DNA of 64,000 bases from NCBI GenBank assembly GCA_963828405.1, contig CAWHEG010000031.1, positions 868,001 to 932,000 on the forward strand. Direction: 5' to 3'. Both the position numbers and the translations under genes were made by a program. Shown piece by piece: positions 16,513 to 24,138 of the stretch. The stretch's first letter is position 1. Each line of letters opens with the position of its first letter. The stretch is from JANMJD01 sp963828405. Lineage in GTDB: Bacteria; Actinomycetota; Acidimicrobiia; Acidimicrobiales; Ilumatobacteraceae. The notes below the pieces were generated by a model. It did not search any database and had not been told where the DNA came from. It was given only the letters and a program-made list of their open reading frames with translations.

Positions 16513-17985
16513 GTGTCCGCCCGACGTCCGATCGCCCTGCTCTCGGCCACCGTGCTGTTCGTGGCGGTCGCCGTCGCCGGGTGCTCCTCGTCGGACGACG
16601 GCATGGACACCGACGTCCCGCTCGAGGCGCAACCCGTGTTGAGCTGGACCGACGCCGGGGGAGGCGTCGACATCGCCCAGCTGCTCGTGCCCCGCGACCA
16701 CGCGGCGCCCGACGGCGAATCGATCTCGCTGTACGTCGCCCGCCACCGGGCCACCGATCCGACCCGCCGGGTCGGCACCCTGCTGGTCAACCCGGGCGGC
16801 CCGGGGGCCGCCGGGTCGGTGCTCGCCGAACGTGCCGACGAGATCTACTCGCCGCGGCTGCTGGCCGCGTTCGACATCGTCGGCTGGGATCCACGCGGCG
16901 TCGGTCGCTCCGAACCGGCCGTCGACTGCGTCGACGAGCTCGACCCGCTGTTCGCCCTGGACATCACGCCCGACACACCGGCCGACGACGCGGCGATCGC
17001 CTCGGCGATCGACGTGTTCGTCGCCGGGTGCCGGACGCGCAGCGCCGCCGTGCTGCCGTTCATGTCGACCGAGCAGAGTGCGGGTGACATGGAGAGCCTG
17101 CGCGTCGCCCTCGGCGAGGAGCGGGTGTCGTACTTCGGGTTCTCCTACGGCTCCGAGCTCGGCGCAATGTGGCTCACCCGGTACCCGGCGACCGTGCGCG
17201 CCGCGGTGTTGGACGGCGCCGTCGACCCGCGGGCGACCGCCGAGGAGGAAGCGATCCAGCAGGCGGTCGGATTCGAGCGGGCACTCGGCGGCTTCCTCGA
17301 CCAGTGCGCCGGCGACACCGGATGCCCGTTCCACAGCGGCGGCCAGGCGCAGCAGGCCTTCGACGAGCTGCTCGCCACGATCGATGCCACGCCTGTTCCC
17401 ACCGGCCGCGGCCGGGTGTCGGTGACCTCTGGTGTGGCGCTGGTCGCCGTGGCCCAGGCGATGTACGCGTCGACGGCCTGGCCCCGCCTCGAGCAGGCGC
17501 TGGCCGACGCCCGGGACGGGAAGGGCGACGGTCTGCTCGCCCTGTACGACCAGTACGTGGGGCGCGACGCCAGAGGTGGCTACGACAACACGCTCGAGGC
17601 GTTCTTCGCCACGTCCTGCCTGGACGACGGCGACGGCGCCGACCTGGACCGCCCGGCGCTGGCCAGCCGGCTGGCCGAGGTGGCGCCCCGGCTCGGCGCG
17701 CTGTGGCAACAGCCGGACGTCTGCCCGGCCTGGCCGGCCCGTGCCCCGGCGCCGCCGGCCGTCACCGGCGAGGGCGCCCCGGCCGTCGTCGTGGTGGGCA
17801 CCACGGGCGATCCGGCGACGCCGATCGAGGCTTCACAAGGGATGGCCGACGCGTTGGCCAAGGGTGTGCTGGTCACCGTCGCGGGAGCCGAGCACACCGG
17901 GTACGGGCTCAACGACTGCATCGACGGCGTTGTCGACAGCTACCTCATCGCGCTCACCGTGCCGGCCGACGGCACCACCTGCTGA
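16513..17985 (+). CDS. Alpha/beta-hydrolase lipoprotein, tripeptidyl-aminopeptidase (TAP) type
   Basis: 490 residues: a lipoprotein signal (VSARRPIALLSATVLFVAVA, then AGC), an alpha/beta-hydrolase domain and the TAP C-terminal domain. The nucleophile is Ser211 in FGFSYGSELG, the oxyanion loop is NPGGPGAAGS, the acid lies in VGTTGDPATP, and the histidine in AGAEHTGYG. Mycobacterial and Streptomyces relatives are secreted peptidases that take N-terminal tripeptides or act in envelope hydrolysis. GTG 16513 is chosen because TACGCT (16500-16505) lies seven bases upstream and the signal peptide starts there; the open frame from 16456 adds only Arg/Gly-rich sequence. Confidence 0.88.
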   Translation: MSARRPIALLSATVLFVAVAVAGCSSSDDGMDTDVPLEAQPVLSWTDAGGGVDIAQLLVPRDHAAPDGESISLYVARHRATDPTRRVGTLLVNPGGPGAAGSVLAERADEIYSPRLLAAFDIVGWDPRGVGRSEPAVDCVDELDPLFALDITPDTPADDAAIASAIDVFVAGCRTRSAAVLPFMSTEQSAGDMESLRVALGEERVSYFGFSYGSELGAMWLTRYPATVRAAVLDGAVDPRATAEEEAIQQAVGFERALGGFLDQCAGDTGCPFHSGGQAQQAFDELLATIDATPVPTGRGRVSVTSGVALVAVAQAMYASTAWPRLEQALADARDGKGDGLLALYDQYVGRDARGGYDNTLEAFFATSCLDDGDGADLDRPALASRLAEVAPRLGALWQQPDVCPAWPARAPAPPAVTGEGAPAVVVVGTTGDPATPIEASQGMADALAKGVLVTVAGAEHTGYGLNDCIDGVVDSYLIALTVPADGTTC

Positions 17986-17998
17986 GTCCCGACGGCCG

Positions 17999-18022
17999 GC
18001 GCGGGCGTCAGCGCGGGCGTCG
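17999..18022. repeat. 12-bp direct duplication across a stop codon
   Basis: GCGCGGGCGTC(A/G) occurs twice in tandem (17999-18010, 18011-18022). The TGA stop of the GGDEF-EAL gene is formed inside the first copy, so the duplication has probably moved or remade the stop. It is one of several such duplications at convergent junctions. Confidence 0.6.
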
Positions 18023-20611
18023 TTGCCTGGTGGGGACGTCGATCAGCCAGGCCGTCGGGCCGTAGTCGCGCAGCAGCTCACCGAAGGCCTCGGCGCCCAA
18101 CGGTTCCGACATGAGGTAGCCCTGGCCCACCCGGCAGCCCCGCCGGCGGAGCTCGACGAGCTGCTCGTGGGTCTCGATTCCCTCGGCGATGGCGATGACC
18201 CCGAGGGCGCCGGCCAGGTGGACGATCGAGCCGACGACGGCGCCGTTGGTCGCGCTGGTGGCGATCGAGTCGACGAACGACTTGTCGATCTTGAGGTGGT
18301 GGAGCGGGAAGGTGCGCACGTGGCTGAGCGACGAGTACCCGGTGCCGAAGTCGTCGAGGGCGACGTGGACCCCGAGCTGGGCCAGTTGGTCGACGATCTC
18401 CTTGGTGCGGTCGATGTCGTCGATCAGGGCGGACTCGGTGATCTCGATGACCAGTCGGGCGGGGTCGAGGCCGGCCCGTTCGAGCTGGGCGTCCACCAGG
18501 TCGACGAGCCTCGGGTCGTAGAGCTGGCGGGCCGACACGTTGACGTTGAGCGTGAACGCCTGGTCGGCGGGCATCGCGTCGACCCAACCGGCGGCAGTCG
18601 CCAGAGCGCTCTCCATCATCAGTTCGCCGATCGGCCCGATCAGGCCGGTCTGCTCGGCGACCGGGAGGAACGCGCTCGGCTCGAGCCGGCCCTGGCGCGG
18701 GTGCATCCAACGGATCAGCGCCTCCGCGCCGAGCAGCTGGCCGCTGATGATGTCGTGGATCGGCTGGTAGACGACCTCGAACTCGCGGTTGGCGATCGCC
18801 GACTCGAGCTCGACGATCAGCCGGCGGCGGGCCTCGGAGGCGGCCCGCATGGTCACGTCGTAGAGCGCGAACCGGCCCTTGCCGGCTCCCTTGGCGTGGT
18901 ACAGGGCCAGGTCGGCGTTGCGGAGCAGTTCGGCGGGTGAGACGGAGTCGCCGTCGACCATGGCGATGCCGACCGAGGCCGAGACCTTCAGCTCGTAGTC
19001 GCGGATCTGGGCGGGGTGTTCGATCGCCTCGATCACCCGATCGGCCCGGCGCGCCGCCGTCGAGATGTCGTCGATCCCGGCGAGGATCAGGGCGAACTCG
19101 TCGCCGCCGACACGGGCGACGAGATCGCCGGCGCGGACGAGCACGCTCAGGCGACGCCCGATCATCGTCAGCAGCTGGTCGCCGGCGTCGTGGCCGTGGC
19201 GGTCGTTGACCGTCTTGAAGCCGTCGAGGTCGATGAGCAGCAGGGCGGCCGCCCCCGGCCGGACCCCGGCGGGCACGAGCTCGTCGAGGCGCTCGTTGAA
19301 CCGGCGGCGGTTGGCCAGCCCGGTGAGTCCGTCGTGATGGGCCTGGTGGGCGAGCCGCCGCTCGAGCTCGACGAGTTGGCTGAGGGACTGCTCGAGCGAT
19401 CCCCGCTCGATGGCCACCTCGATCTGCTGGGCCACCATGCCGACCAGTGCGCAGTCCTCCTTGCGGAACCGCTGGGCGCGCCGTTCGCCGCCGGCGACGA
19501 TGAGCACCCCGGCGAGCTTCTGTTCGTGGAACAGCGGGGCGGCGACCCCGTGATCGATGCCGAGGTTGTCGAGCAGCGCTACGGGGGCCGAGGTCGTGGT
19601 GATCAGCGACGGTTCGTCGAGCCGCTCGGCCAGGGCCCAGGCGGCGCGCACGACGCCCGGATCGGCTTCGGCCAGGGGCAGCGAGCGAGCGGGATCGTGG
19701 TGGGACAGGACGCTCAGGCTGCCGTCGGCGCTGAACAGCACCGTCTGGGCGAACTCGGCCTGCAGGACCGAGGCGATCTGGCCGAGCACCACCGCCAGGC
19801 CGTCGTCGAGGTTGCGGTCCTGATGGAGGGCGGTCGTCGCCGTCTGGATGAACTCGTGCTGAATCCACGACCGACGCTGGTTGGAGAAGGTGCGCAGGGC
19901 GAGCAGGGCGAGCAGCAACGGCGCGATCACCAGCGGGAGCAGGCCGAAGGAGCGTTGGGCGACCAGGGCGATCTGGGCGCCGATCGCTGCGCCGGCGACT
20001 GCCGCGACCACGCCGTAGAACATTCCGCCGAGCATCTCGTACAGGCGCATGGAGCGCCCCTGCAACCGTCCGAGGACGCCGGACGCGAGCGAGGCGATGA
20101 CGGCCGACTCGGCGCAGGCGACGACCGCCGCCCAGACCGCTCCGCTGCCGACCGGGCCGTCGGGCCGGAGCGAGGCGAAGAGCAGGGCTCCGACGGCGTT
20201 GGCGGTGCCGGTCTTGCCCGCCGTGAACACGATCTCCAGAGGCCGGGGTCGACGGACGGCGATCAAATGGAGGAGGACGCCGACGACGGAGGCGATGACC
20301 ACGTCCTGGGGCCGCCCGAACAGTAAACCGATCGTCAAGGCGACACCACCGAAGGTGAGCGGCAGCCCGAACGGAAGGCGCGGTGCCTCGATCCGGATCA
20401 GCTCGGCGGCGATGAACACCACGAGGAGAAAGGCGAACGGCAGCGGGTCCTGGCGGGCGCCGAACCGGCCCACGAGGCTCCCGGTCAGGCCGCCGGCGAG
20501 GACGACGAGCACTACGACGAACGCCCAGAGGCGCCACGCGGGCCACCCCGCAGGTGTCCCGGTCCCCCTGTCCGAAGGGGCCGAATGCTGCGGCGTGCTG
20601 GGTTGGCGCAT
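18008..20611 (-). CDS. Membrane GAF-GGDEF-EAL protein (cyclic-di-GMP turnover)
   Basis: About 867 residues. Residues 30-225 hold six or more membrane segments. A GAF-like sensory domain follows (about 245-395, ending LVGMVAQQIEVAIERG), then a GGDEF diguanylate cyclase domain with an intact active site (RVGGDEFALIL, LIDLDGFKTVND) and an EAL phosphodiesterase domain with GAEALIRWMHP, the metal motif ALDDFGTGYSS and AIAEGIET. Both catalytic sites look complete, so the protein could make or break c-di-GMP depending on its sensor. ATG 20611 is the first methionine; a TTG at 20653 is in frame. A TACGCT box (20670-20675, minus strand) lies about 60 bases upstream. I looked for a c-di-GMP riboswitch upstream and saw none. 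Confidence 0.9.
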   Translation of the reverse strand: MRQPSTPQHSAPSDRGTGTPAGWPAWRLWAFVVVLVVLAGGLTGSLVGRFGARQDPLPFAFLLVVFIAAELIRIEAPRLPFGLPLTFGGVALTIGLLFGRPQDVVIASVVGVLLHLIAVRRPRPLEIVFTAGKTGTANAVGALLFASLRPDGPVGSGAVWAAVVACAESAVIASLASGVLGRLQGRSMRLYEMLGGMFYGVVAAVAGAAIGAQIALVAQRSFGLLPLVIAPLLLALLALRTFSNQRRSWIQHEFIQTATTALHQDRNLDDGLAVVLGQIASVLQAEFAQTVLFSADGSLSVLSHHDPARSLPLAEADPGVVRAAWALAERLDEPSLITTTSAPVALLDNLGIDHGVAAPLFHEQKLAGVLIVAGGERRAQRFRKEDCALVGMVAQQIEVAIERGSLEQSLSQLVELERRLAHQAHHDGLTGLANRRRFNERLDELVPAGVRPGAAALLLIDLDGFKTVNDRHGHDAGDQLLTMIGRRLSVLVRAGDLVARVGGDEFALILAGIDDISTAARRADRVIEAIEHPAQIRDYELKVSASVGIAMVDGDSVSPAELLRNADLALYHAKGAGKGRFALYDVTMRAASEARRRLIVELESAIANREFEVVYQPIHDIISGQLLGAEALIRWMHPRQGRLEPSAFLPVAEQTGLIGPIGELMMESALATAAGWVDAMPADQAFTLNVNVSARQLYDPRLVDLVDAQLERAGLDPARLVIEITESALIDDIDRTKEIVDQLAQLGVHVALDDFGTGYSSLSHVRTFPLHHLKIDKSFVDSIATSATNGAVVGSIVHLAGALGVIAIAEGIETHEQLVELRRRGCRVGQGYLMSEPLGAEAFGELLRDYGPTAWLIDVPTRQRRPR

Positions 20612-20934
20612 CTCGGACGCTCGGCAGTCCTTTCGATCTTCGTCAAGATTCAAGCGGATTCAACCACGAAGCGTAATCATTGGAAGCGCTCGGGTCCTGA
20701 ATTGCGGCAAGAAATGTGACTCGGCGTGAAAAATGGGCCGTGCGCCTCAGAGACGCGTGGCCGTCCGACCGTGTGCCAACGGCCCTGCGGCGGGATTCGG
20801 GCCCGATGGCGCGGTACACCAGTCGGGCACATTCGGTGGGTTGGCCTCGCCGATGTCCGACACCGAGCGCCCGACAGGGCACAATGTCACCTCGTCACGA
20901 ACGCGTTGGACGTGGCACGCACGGAGGTAGACGA
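20612..20934. other. Intergenic region between divergent GGDEF-EAL gene and LLM operon
   Basis: 323 bases without a convincing gene. For the leftward gene there is a TACGCT hexamer at 20670-20675 (minus strand). For the rightward operon there is CACAAT at 20880-20885, followed by GGAGG just before the ATG at 20935. The 20640-20735 part is visibly less GC-rich than its surroundings. No riboswitch or RNA motif that I know is recognisable. Confidence 0.5.
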
Positions 20935-20994
20935 ATGAGCAGTTGCCCCATGAAACGGGACGTGTCGGTCCGGTCCCACCACGAGATCGGCTGA
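20935..20994 (+). CDS. Putative 19-residue leader peptide upstream of the LLM oxidoreductase
   Basis: A short frame encoding MSSCPMKRDVSVRSHHEIG. It has a better ribosome site (GGAGG, 10 bases before ATG 20935) than almost any full gene in the window, and its TGA stop lies three bases before the TTG start of the oxidoreductase, as expected for translational coupling or attenuation. It contains one cysteine, two histidines and several arginines. I do not recognise a family. It could be a regulatory leader, a small independent peptide, or a chance frame. Confidence 0.45.
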   Translation: MSSCPMKRDVSVRSHHEIG

Positions 20995-20997
20995 GCG

Positions 20998-21939
20998 TTG
21001 ACGACCTACGGACTCCAGCTCCCCGACTTCTCCTGGCTGGTCGGCGCCGATCCGGCCTCGACGATGTCGCGCATCCGCGAGGCGGCGACGGCCGCCGACA
21101 AGGCGGGCTACTCGTCGCTGTGGGTGATGGACCACATGCTTCAGCTGCCTCCGCTGGGTGGCCCCGCCGCGCCGATCCTCGAGGGGTACGTGCTGCTCGG
21201 CGCTCTTGCCTCGCTCACCTCGACGGTGGAGCTCGGGACGCTGGTCACCGGGGTGACCTACCGCAACCCGGCGCACCTGGCCAAGCAGATCGCCACGCTC
21301 GACACGTTGTCGGGCGGGCGGGCGATCCTCGGGATCGGCGCCGCCTGGTACGACGTCGAGCACGTCGCCTACGGATGGGGGTTCCCGCCTGTGCGCGAGC
21401 GCTTCGAACGGCTGCGCGAGGCCGTGACGATCTGTCGCGGCATGCTCGACAACCCGACGTTCAGCTTCGAGGGAGCCCACTACCGGGTGGCCGACGCCCG
21501 GGTCGCCCCGGCCACGATCCGACGTGTCCCGCTGATGATCGGCGGCAGCGGTCCGACCAAGACGCTGCGGATGGTGGCCGAGCTGGCCGACATCTGCAAC
21601 GTCGGCGGCACGGCGGAGGTCGTCGCTGCGAAGCTGGCGATCCTCGACGGGCATTGCGACGCCGTCGGGCGGCCCCGCGACGAGGTCAAGCGCACGAACA
21701 TGGTGTCGCTGTTCCTGCGGGAGCAGGGCGAGGTCGGTGGCATCCGGGCGATGCTCAACTACGACGGCGACGAGAACGTCCGCCAGGCGATGATCATCGC
21801 CACCCGCGACGAGGCCGCCGAACAGCTCGCCGCACTGCGCCAGACCGGACTCGACGAGATCATCGTCAACCTGCCGCTGATCGACTCCGTCGACCACATC
21901 CACGCCGCGGCCGAACTGCTCGCCGAGGTCTGCCGGTAG
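20998..21939 (+). CDS. LLM-class F420-dependent oxidoreductase
   Basis: A 313-residue luciferase-like (TIM-barrel) flavin/F420 enzyme: MTTYGLQLPDFSW, SLWVMDHM, TLVTGVTYRNPAHLAKQ, TLDTLSGGRAILGIGAAWYD, VPLMIGGSGPTKTLRMVAE. These are the cofactor-binding positions of the actinobacterial F420-dependent branch, which reduces or oxidises varied substrates; the substrate is unknown. The TTG start (20998) has no ribosome site of its own but follows the stop of a well-initiated 19-residue frame by three bases, suggesting re-initiation. It is a single gene followed by a repeat-rich intergenic stretch. Confidence 0.87.
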   Translation: MTTYGLQLPDFSWLVGADPASTMSRIREAATAADKAGYSSLWVMDHMLQLPPLGGPAAPILEGYVLLGALASLTSTVELGTLVTGVTYRNPAHLAKQIATLDTLSGGRAILGIGAAWYDVEHVAYGWGFPPVRERFERLREAVTICRGMLDNPTFSFEGAHYRVADARVAPATIRRVPLMIGGSGPTKTLRMVAELADICNVGGTAEVVAAKLAILDGHCDAVGRPRDEVKRTNMVSLFLREQGEVGGIRAMLNYDGDENVRQAMIIATRDEAAEQLAALRQTGLDEIIVNLPLIDSVDHIHAAAELLAEVCR

Positions 21940-21942
21940 CAA

Positions 21943-21975
21943 ACCACCACCACCACCACCACCACCACCACCACC
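21943..21975 (+). repeat. (ACC)11 trinucleotide microsatellite
   Basis: Eleven perfect ACC units, beginning four bases after the stop codon of the LLM gene. It is the only pure simple-sequence repeat in the window and a likely site of slippage-driven length variation. Confidence 0.97.
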
Positions 21976-22329
21976 ATCGCCGTCTCGAGTCAGCCGGTCA
22001 TTCGGGGTTGACAACTGCGGAACGCAGGCGCCCCTGTGCGGACCGTGATCCTGAACTCGTCGGGGTTGGGTCGACCGGGGTGCCCCGCCGGTTTCCCTCC
22101 CAGAATCGCCGGGTTCGGCAACGTCGGCGCCGAACCCGGGCTACCTGGCGATTCCGGGGAGGCTTTCGGTCCGGGACTGTCAATCCCGACCGCCCGGGCC
22201 GGTCCGGCGCTGCGCCATGGGTGGTCGACGGACGACTTCGGTTCGGCAGGACGCCACCTGTAGTCATCGGCGCCGGCACCGGTGGCAGTGACGTCCGCAT
22301 CGACACCGCCGCCCCGATCTGCTGACCCC
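21976..22329. other. Non-coding stretch with a nested inverted repeat
   Basis: About 350 bases with no convincing gene. The notable content is a two-level inverted repeat at 22098-22160, annotated separately. The rest is ordinary GC-rich sequence and may be the eroded 5' part of the PEP-mobile-domain gene that follows, although I cannot read homologous protein in it. Confidence 0.5.
22098..22160. repeat. Nested inverted repeat (possible structured RNA or terminator)
   Basis: The outer arms (22098-22110 and 22147-22160) share AATCGCC/GGCGATT and flanking C/G runs. The inner arms (22111-22119 and 22129-22137) are perfect, GGGTTCGGC/GCCGAACCC, with a 9-base loop. A 9-base bulge (22138-22146) separates inner and outer stems on the 3' side. 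The fold is strong on either strand. There is no T-run, so a simple intrinsic terminator is doubtful. Confidence 0.6.
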
Positions 22330-22728
22330 ATGCACCGGGCCACGCTTGCTACGCGTGCTGCGCTGCGGGACCGGTTCGCCGCCGTGCCCGCACGATTCCT
22401 GATCGCCTCGCCCGGCGAGGTGCCGACGATCGAAGCGCTCGAGGCGGCCGCGCCGCCGCCCGCCGGCCGCGCCCGGGTCGGCGACGTGCTCGCGGGAGCC
22501 GCAGGTGGCCCGGGCACCGGCGTCGGGCCGGTGCGAGTCGTGCTCGATCCCGGCGACTGCGCCGACTTGGAGCCGGGCGATGTGCTCGTCTGCCCGATCA
22601 CCGACCCGGCCTGGACACCGCTGTTCCTCGCCGCGGCCGCTGTCGTCGTCAACGTCGGCGCACTGATGAGCCACGCCGTCGACGGCGACCGCGGCAAGGT
22701 GACCGTGCTCGAAGCGGCGCAAGCCTGA
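22330..22728 (+). pseudogene. Remnant of a PEP-utilising enzyme mobile (swivelling phosphohistidine) domain
   Basis: The frame encodes the C-terminal mobile domain of a PPDK/PEP-synthase-like enzyme: GRARVVLDP-type sequence (here VGPVRVVLDPGDCADLEPGDVLVCPITDPAWTPLF), then VVVNVGALMSH with the phosphohistidine. In intact relatives about 30 residues follow that histidine before the closing DGDxGxVTVL strand; here SHAV runs straight into DGDRGKVTVLEA, so an in-frame internal deletion has occurred. The large ATP-grasp and linker domains are also missing. It is most likely a decayed gene. Confidence 0.65.
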
Positions 22729-22849
22729 CCGCCGGTGACCGACGTTGGCGACGTCGGCACCTTACGGCCGCCGACAGCGTCTGACGAGAAGCTCACAGCG
22801 ACAGTGCTTCCACCGACGAACCGGGAGCTACGGCAGGAGCTGCAAGGTC

Positions 22850-23362
22850 CTACAGGCCGTCCATCGTCTTCTGCACCTTGTTGAGCGCCATGACCATCCG
22901 GCGTGTGCTACTTCGCACCTCGAGCAAGCCGTAGTGCTTGGAGAAGTTCATGACGTCATCACGTTCGGCATCAACGATCACGACGCGAGCTGCGACGCCC
23001 GCCGCGGACTGCAAGACCCGCGCCAACGCGTCCCACAGGAGTTCACCACCTTGTCCCGAACCCTGACGAGATTGATCCAGGGCGAATTTCGCAAGAAGGA
23101 ATCCGGGCACCATCTGGGGGCTGCCTCGGGCGATGCTGTCCGGGAGATCATCCTTCAGCAGCGCGTGAGCAGCGAGAGCGTAGTAGCCGACGACCTTGCG
23201 TTCTCGAACCCACACGAAGGTATTCGCTGTGCGGCGACGCGCTGCATCGGCTGCGAACTTCCGGAGCCAGTTGCCCAGCTCCGGAGATCCACAGTCGAAC
23301 CCCGAAGCGTCATGCAGCTCGGGGTCATACGGCACCGACCGAGGGAACATCCATTCGTTCAA
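22850..23362 (-). CDS. GNAT-family toxin (TacT/AtaT-like) of a toxin-antitoxin pair
   Basis: A 170-residue GNAT protein of the toxin branch: FDCGSPELGNWLRKFAADAARR, ANTFVWVRERKVVGYYALAAHALL, VPGFLLAKFALDQSRQGSGQGGELLWDAL (the acetyl-CoA loop), and VIVDAERDDVMNFSKHYGLLEV. Known members acetylate the amino group of charged tRNAs and block translation. The ATG (23362) overlaps the stop of the upstream DUF1778 antitoxin by four bases (ATGA), the standard TA layout. The region is clearly less GC-rich than the rest of the window, a sign of transfer. Confidence 0.9.
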   Translation of the reverse strand: MNEWMFPRSVPYDPELHDASGFDCGSPELGNWLRKFAADAARRRTANTFVWVRERKVVGYYALAAHALLKDDLPDSIARGSPQMVPGFLLAKFALDQSRQGSGQGGELLWDALARVLQSAAGVAARVVIVDAERDDVMNFSKHYGLLEVRSSTRRMVMALNKVQKTMDGL

Positions 23363-23655
23363 TCAGCCGGCGCGGGATCCAAGTCGTCCCGAGCAGCAAG
23401 ACGCCGCGCGGCGCGATCCAGAGATGGCACCGCGACAGCCGGGGCCTCCAAGGCAGCTTGGAGCTCCTCGAAGAACGGGCCCGGAATCAGGGTGTGCCGC
23501 CGGAACTCGACTTCAGCCTTGAGTGCTCGAGCGCGCTCCAGTGTCGGAGCTCTCACGAACTGGGCCACGGTCACACCGTCACTCTCGGCAGCCCACTGAA
23601 TGAGCTCCTTCTCCTCACTCGATACTCGAATCTTGATTTCCTCTTCCGTTCGCAC
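23359..23655 (-). CDS. DUF1778 (TacA/AtaR-like) antitoxin
   Basis: 98 residues. The N-terminal part (EIKIRVSSEEKELIQWAAESDGVTVAQFV) is the ribbon-helix-helix DNA-binding fold of DUF1778 antitoxins; the C-terminal tail (FFEELQAALEAPAVAVPSLD) is the toxin-wrapping segment, with the phenylalanine that usually blocks the acetyl-CoA site. It is first in the operon and overlaps the toxin start. The GTG start at 23655 is preceded by a purine-rich AGAGAAGAG. Such antitoxins with bound toxin repress their own promoter; a matching promoter and a short palindrome lie just upstream. Confidence 0.9.
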   Translation of the reverse strand: MRTEEEIKIRVSSEEKELIQWAAESDGVTVAQFVRAPTLERARALKAEVEFRRHTLIPGPFFEELQAALEAPAVAVPSLDRAARRLAARDDLDPAPAD

Positions 23656-23699
23656 GCAAGCTCTTCTCTGGTGCTACCGGGCTGTCCTTGCCGGTATCG

Positions 23700-23756
23700 T
23701 GTGGCCACATACGTTCCCACGCGTCATCAGTGTACGAAGATTCGGCGAACTGTCAA
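23700..23756 (-). promoter_or_regulatory. Promoter and candidate operator of the toxin-antitoxin operon
   Basis: On the minus strand TTGACA (23756-23751) is followed after 16 bases by TACACT (23734-23729), a near-consensus vegetative promoter and the only such -35/-10 pair I could see in the window. Downstream, TGTGGCCACA (23709-23700) is a perfect 10-base palindrome inside the leader, a plausible binding site for the ribbon-helix-helix antitoxin. There are about 65 bases of leader before the GTG start. Confidence 0.6.
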
Positions 23757-23999
23757 CCGATGGCCAGCCTGCATTCGCCCGGGCGCATCTCTGACTCGCT
23801 TACAGCTGGCTGACTCGGATCGACGATCCCGGTCATCACGACGCCGGTCGTCCGCGTCGGGGGAGAGCCTGCAACGTCGGGACGACCTCCGCCGTGCCCG
23901 TGCTCGCTTCGATGATCCGCAGGGCGACCGGCGAGCGGACGTTTCCCCAGGTCAGCGGATACGACCGGCGACCCAGGGAAACGTCCGTAGACGGCAGGG
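23757..23999. other. Non-coding stretch between the toxin-antitoxin promoter and tRNA-Ser
   Basis: It holds no gene that I can support. A perfect 12-bp inverted repeat (CGGACGTTTCCC at 23936-23947, GGGAAACGTCCG at 23976-23987) lies just downstream of the tRNA 3' end and may terminate the tRNA transcript or mark an old insertion junction. No copy of the tRNA 3' end that would serve as an attachment repeat was found on the far side of the module. Confidence 0.5.
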
Positions 24000-24084
24000 C
24001 GGAAGGAGAGGGATTTGAACCCTCGGAGGCTTGCACCTCGCACGCTTTCGAGGCGTGTCCCTTTGGCCGCTCGGGCATCCTTCC
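24000..24084 (-). tRNA. tRNA-Ser (anticodon CGA)
   Basis: An 85-base class II tRNA. The acceptor arms GGAAGGA/TCCTTCC pair fully, with G as discriminator; the anticodon stem is CACGC/GCGTG with loop CTCGAAA, giving anticodon CGA (reads UCG). A long variable arm (GAGGTGCAAGCCTC) and T-arm GAGGG-TTCAAAT-CCCTC are present. CCA is not encoded. The toxin-antitoxin module lies on its 3' side. Confidence 0.96.
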
Positions 24085-24138
24085 GTCGAGCACTCTACCG
24101 GACGGCTCGGGGCTGGCCCAAGGGACTACGCCCGGGTA

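Noticed and set aside
20612..20934. c-di-GMP riboswitch in front of the GGDEF-EAL gene
   Set aside because: I looked for the conserved GEMM core on both strands of the intergenic region and did not find it.
20887..22014. A minus-strand 375-residue frame with a poly-glycine start
   Set aside because: The glycines come from the (ACC)11 repeat, and the rest is antisense to the LLM oxidoreductase.
22850..24084. Integrative element with tRNA-Ser attachment sites
   Set aside because: No integrase and no second copy of the tRNA 3' end were found, so only a transferred toxin-antitoxin module is claimed.
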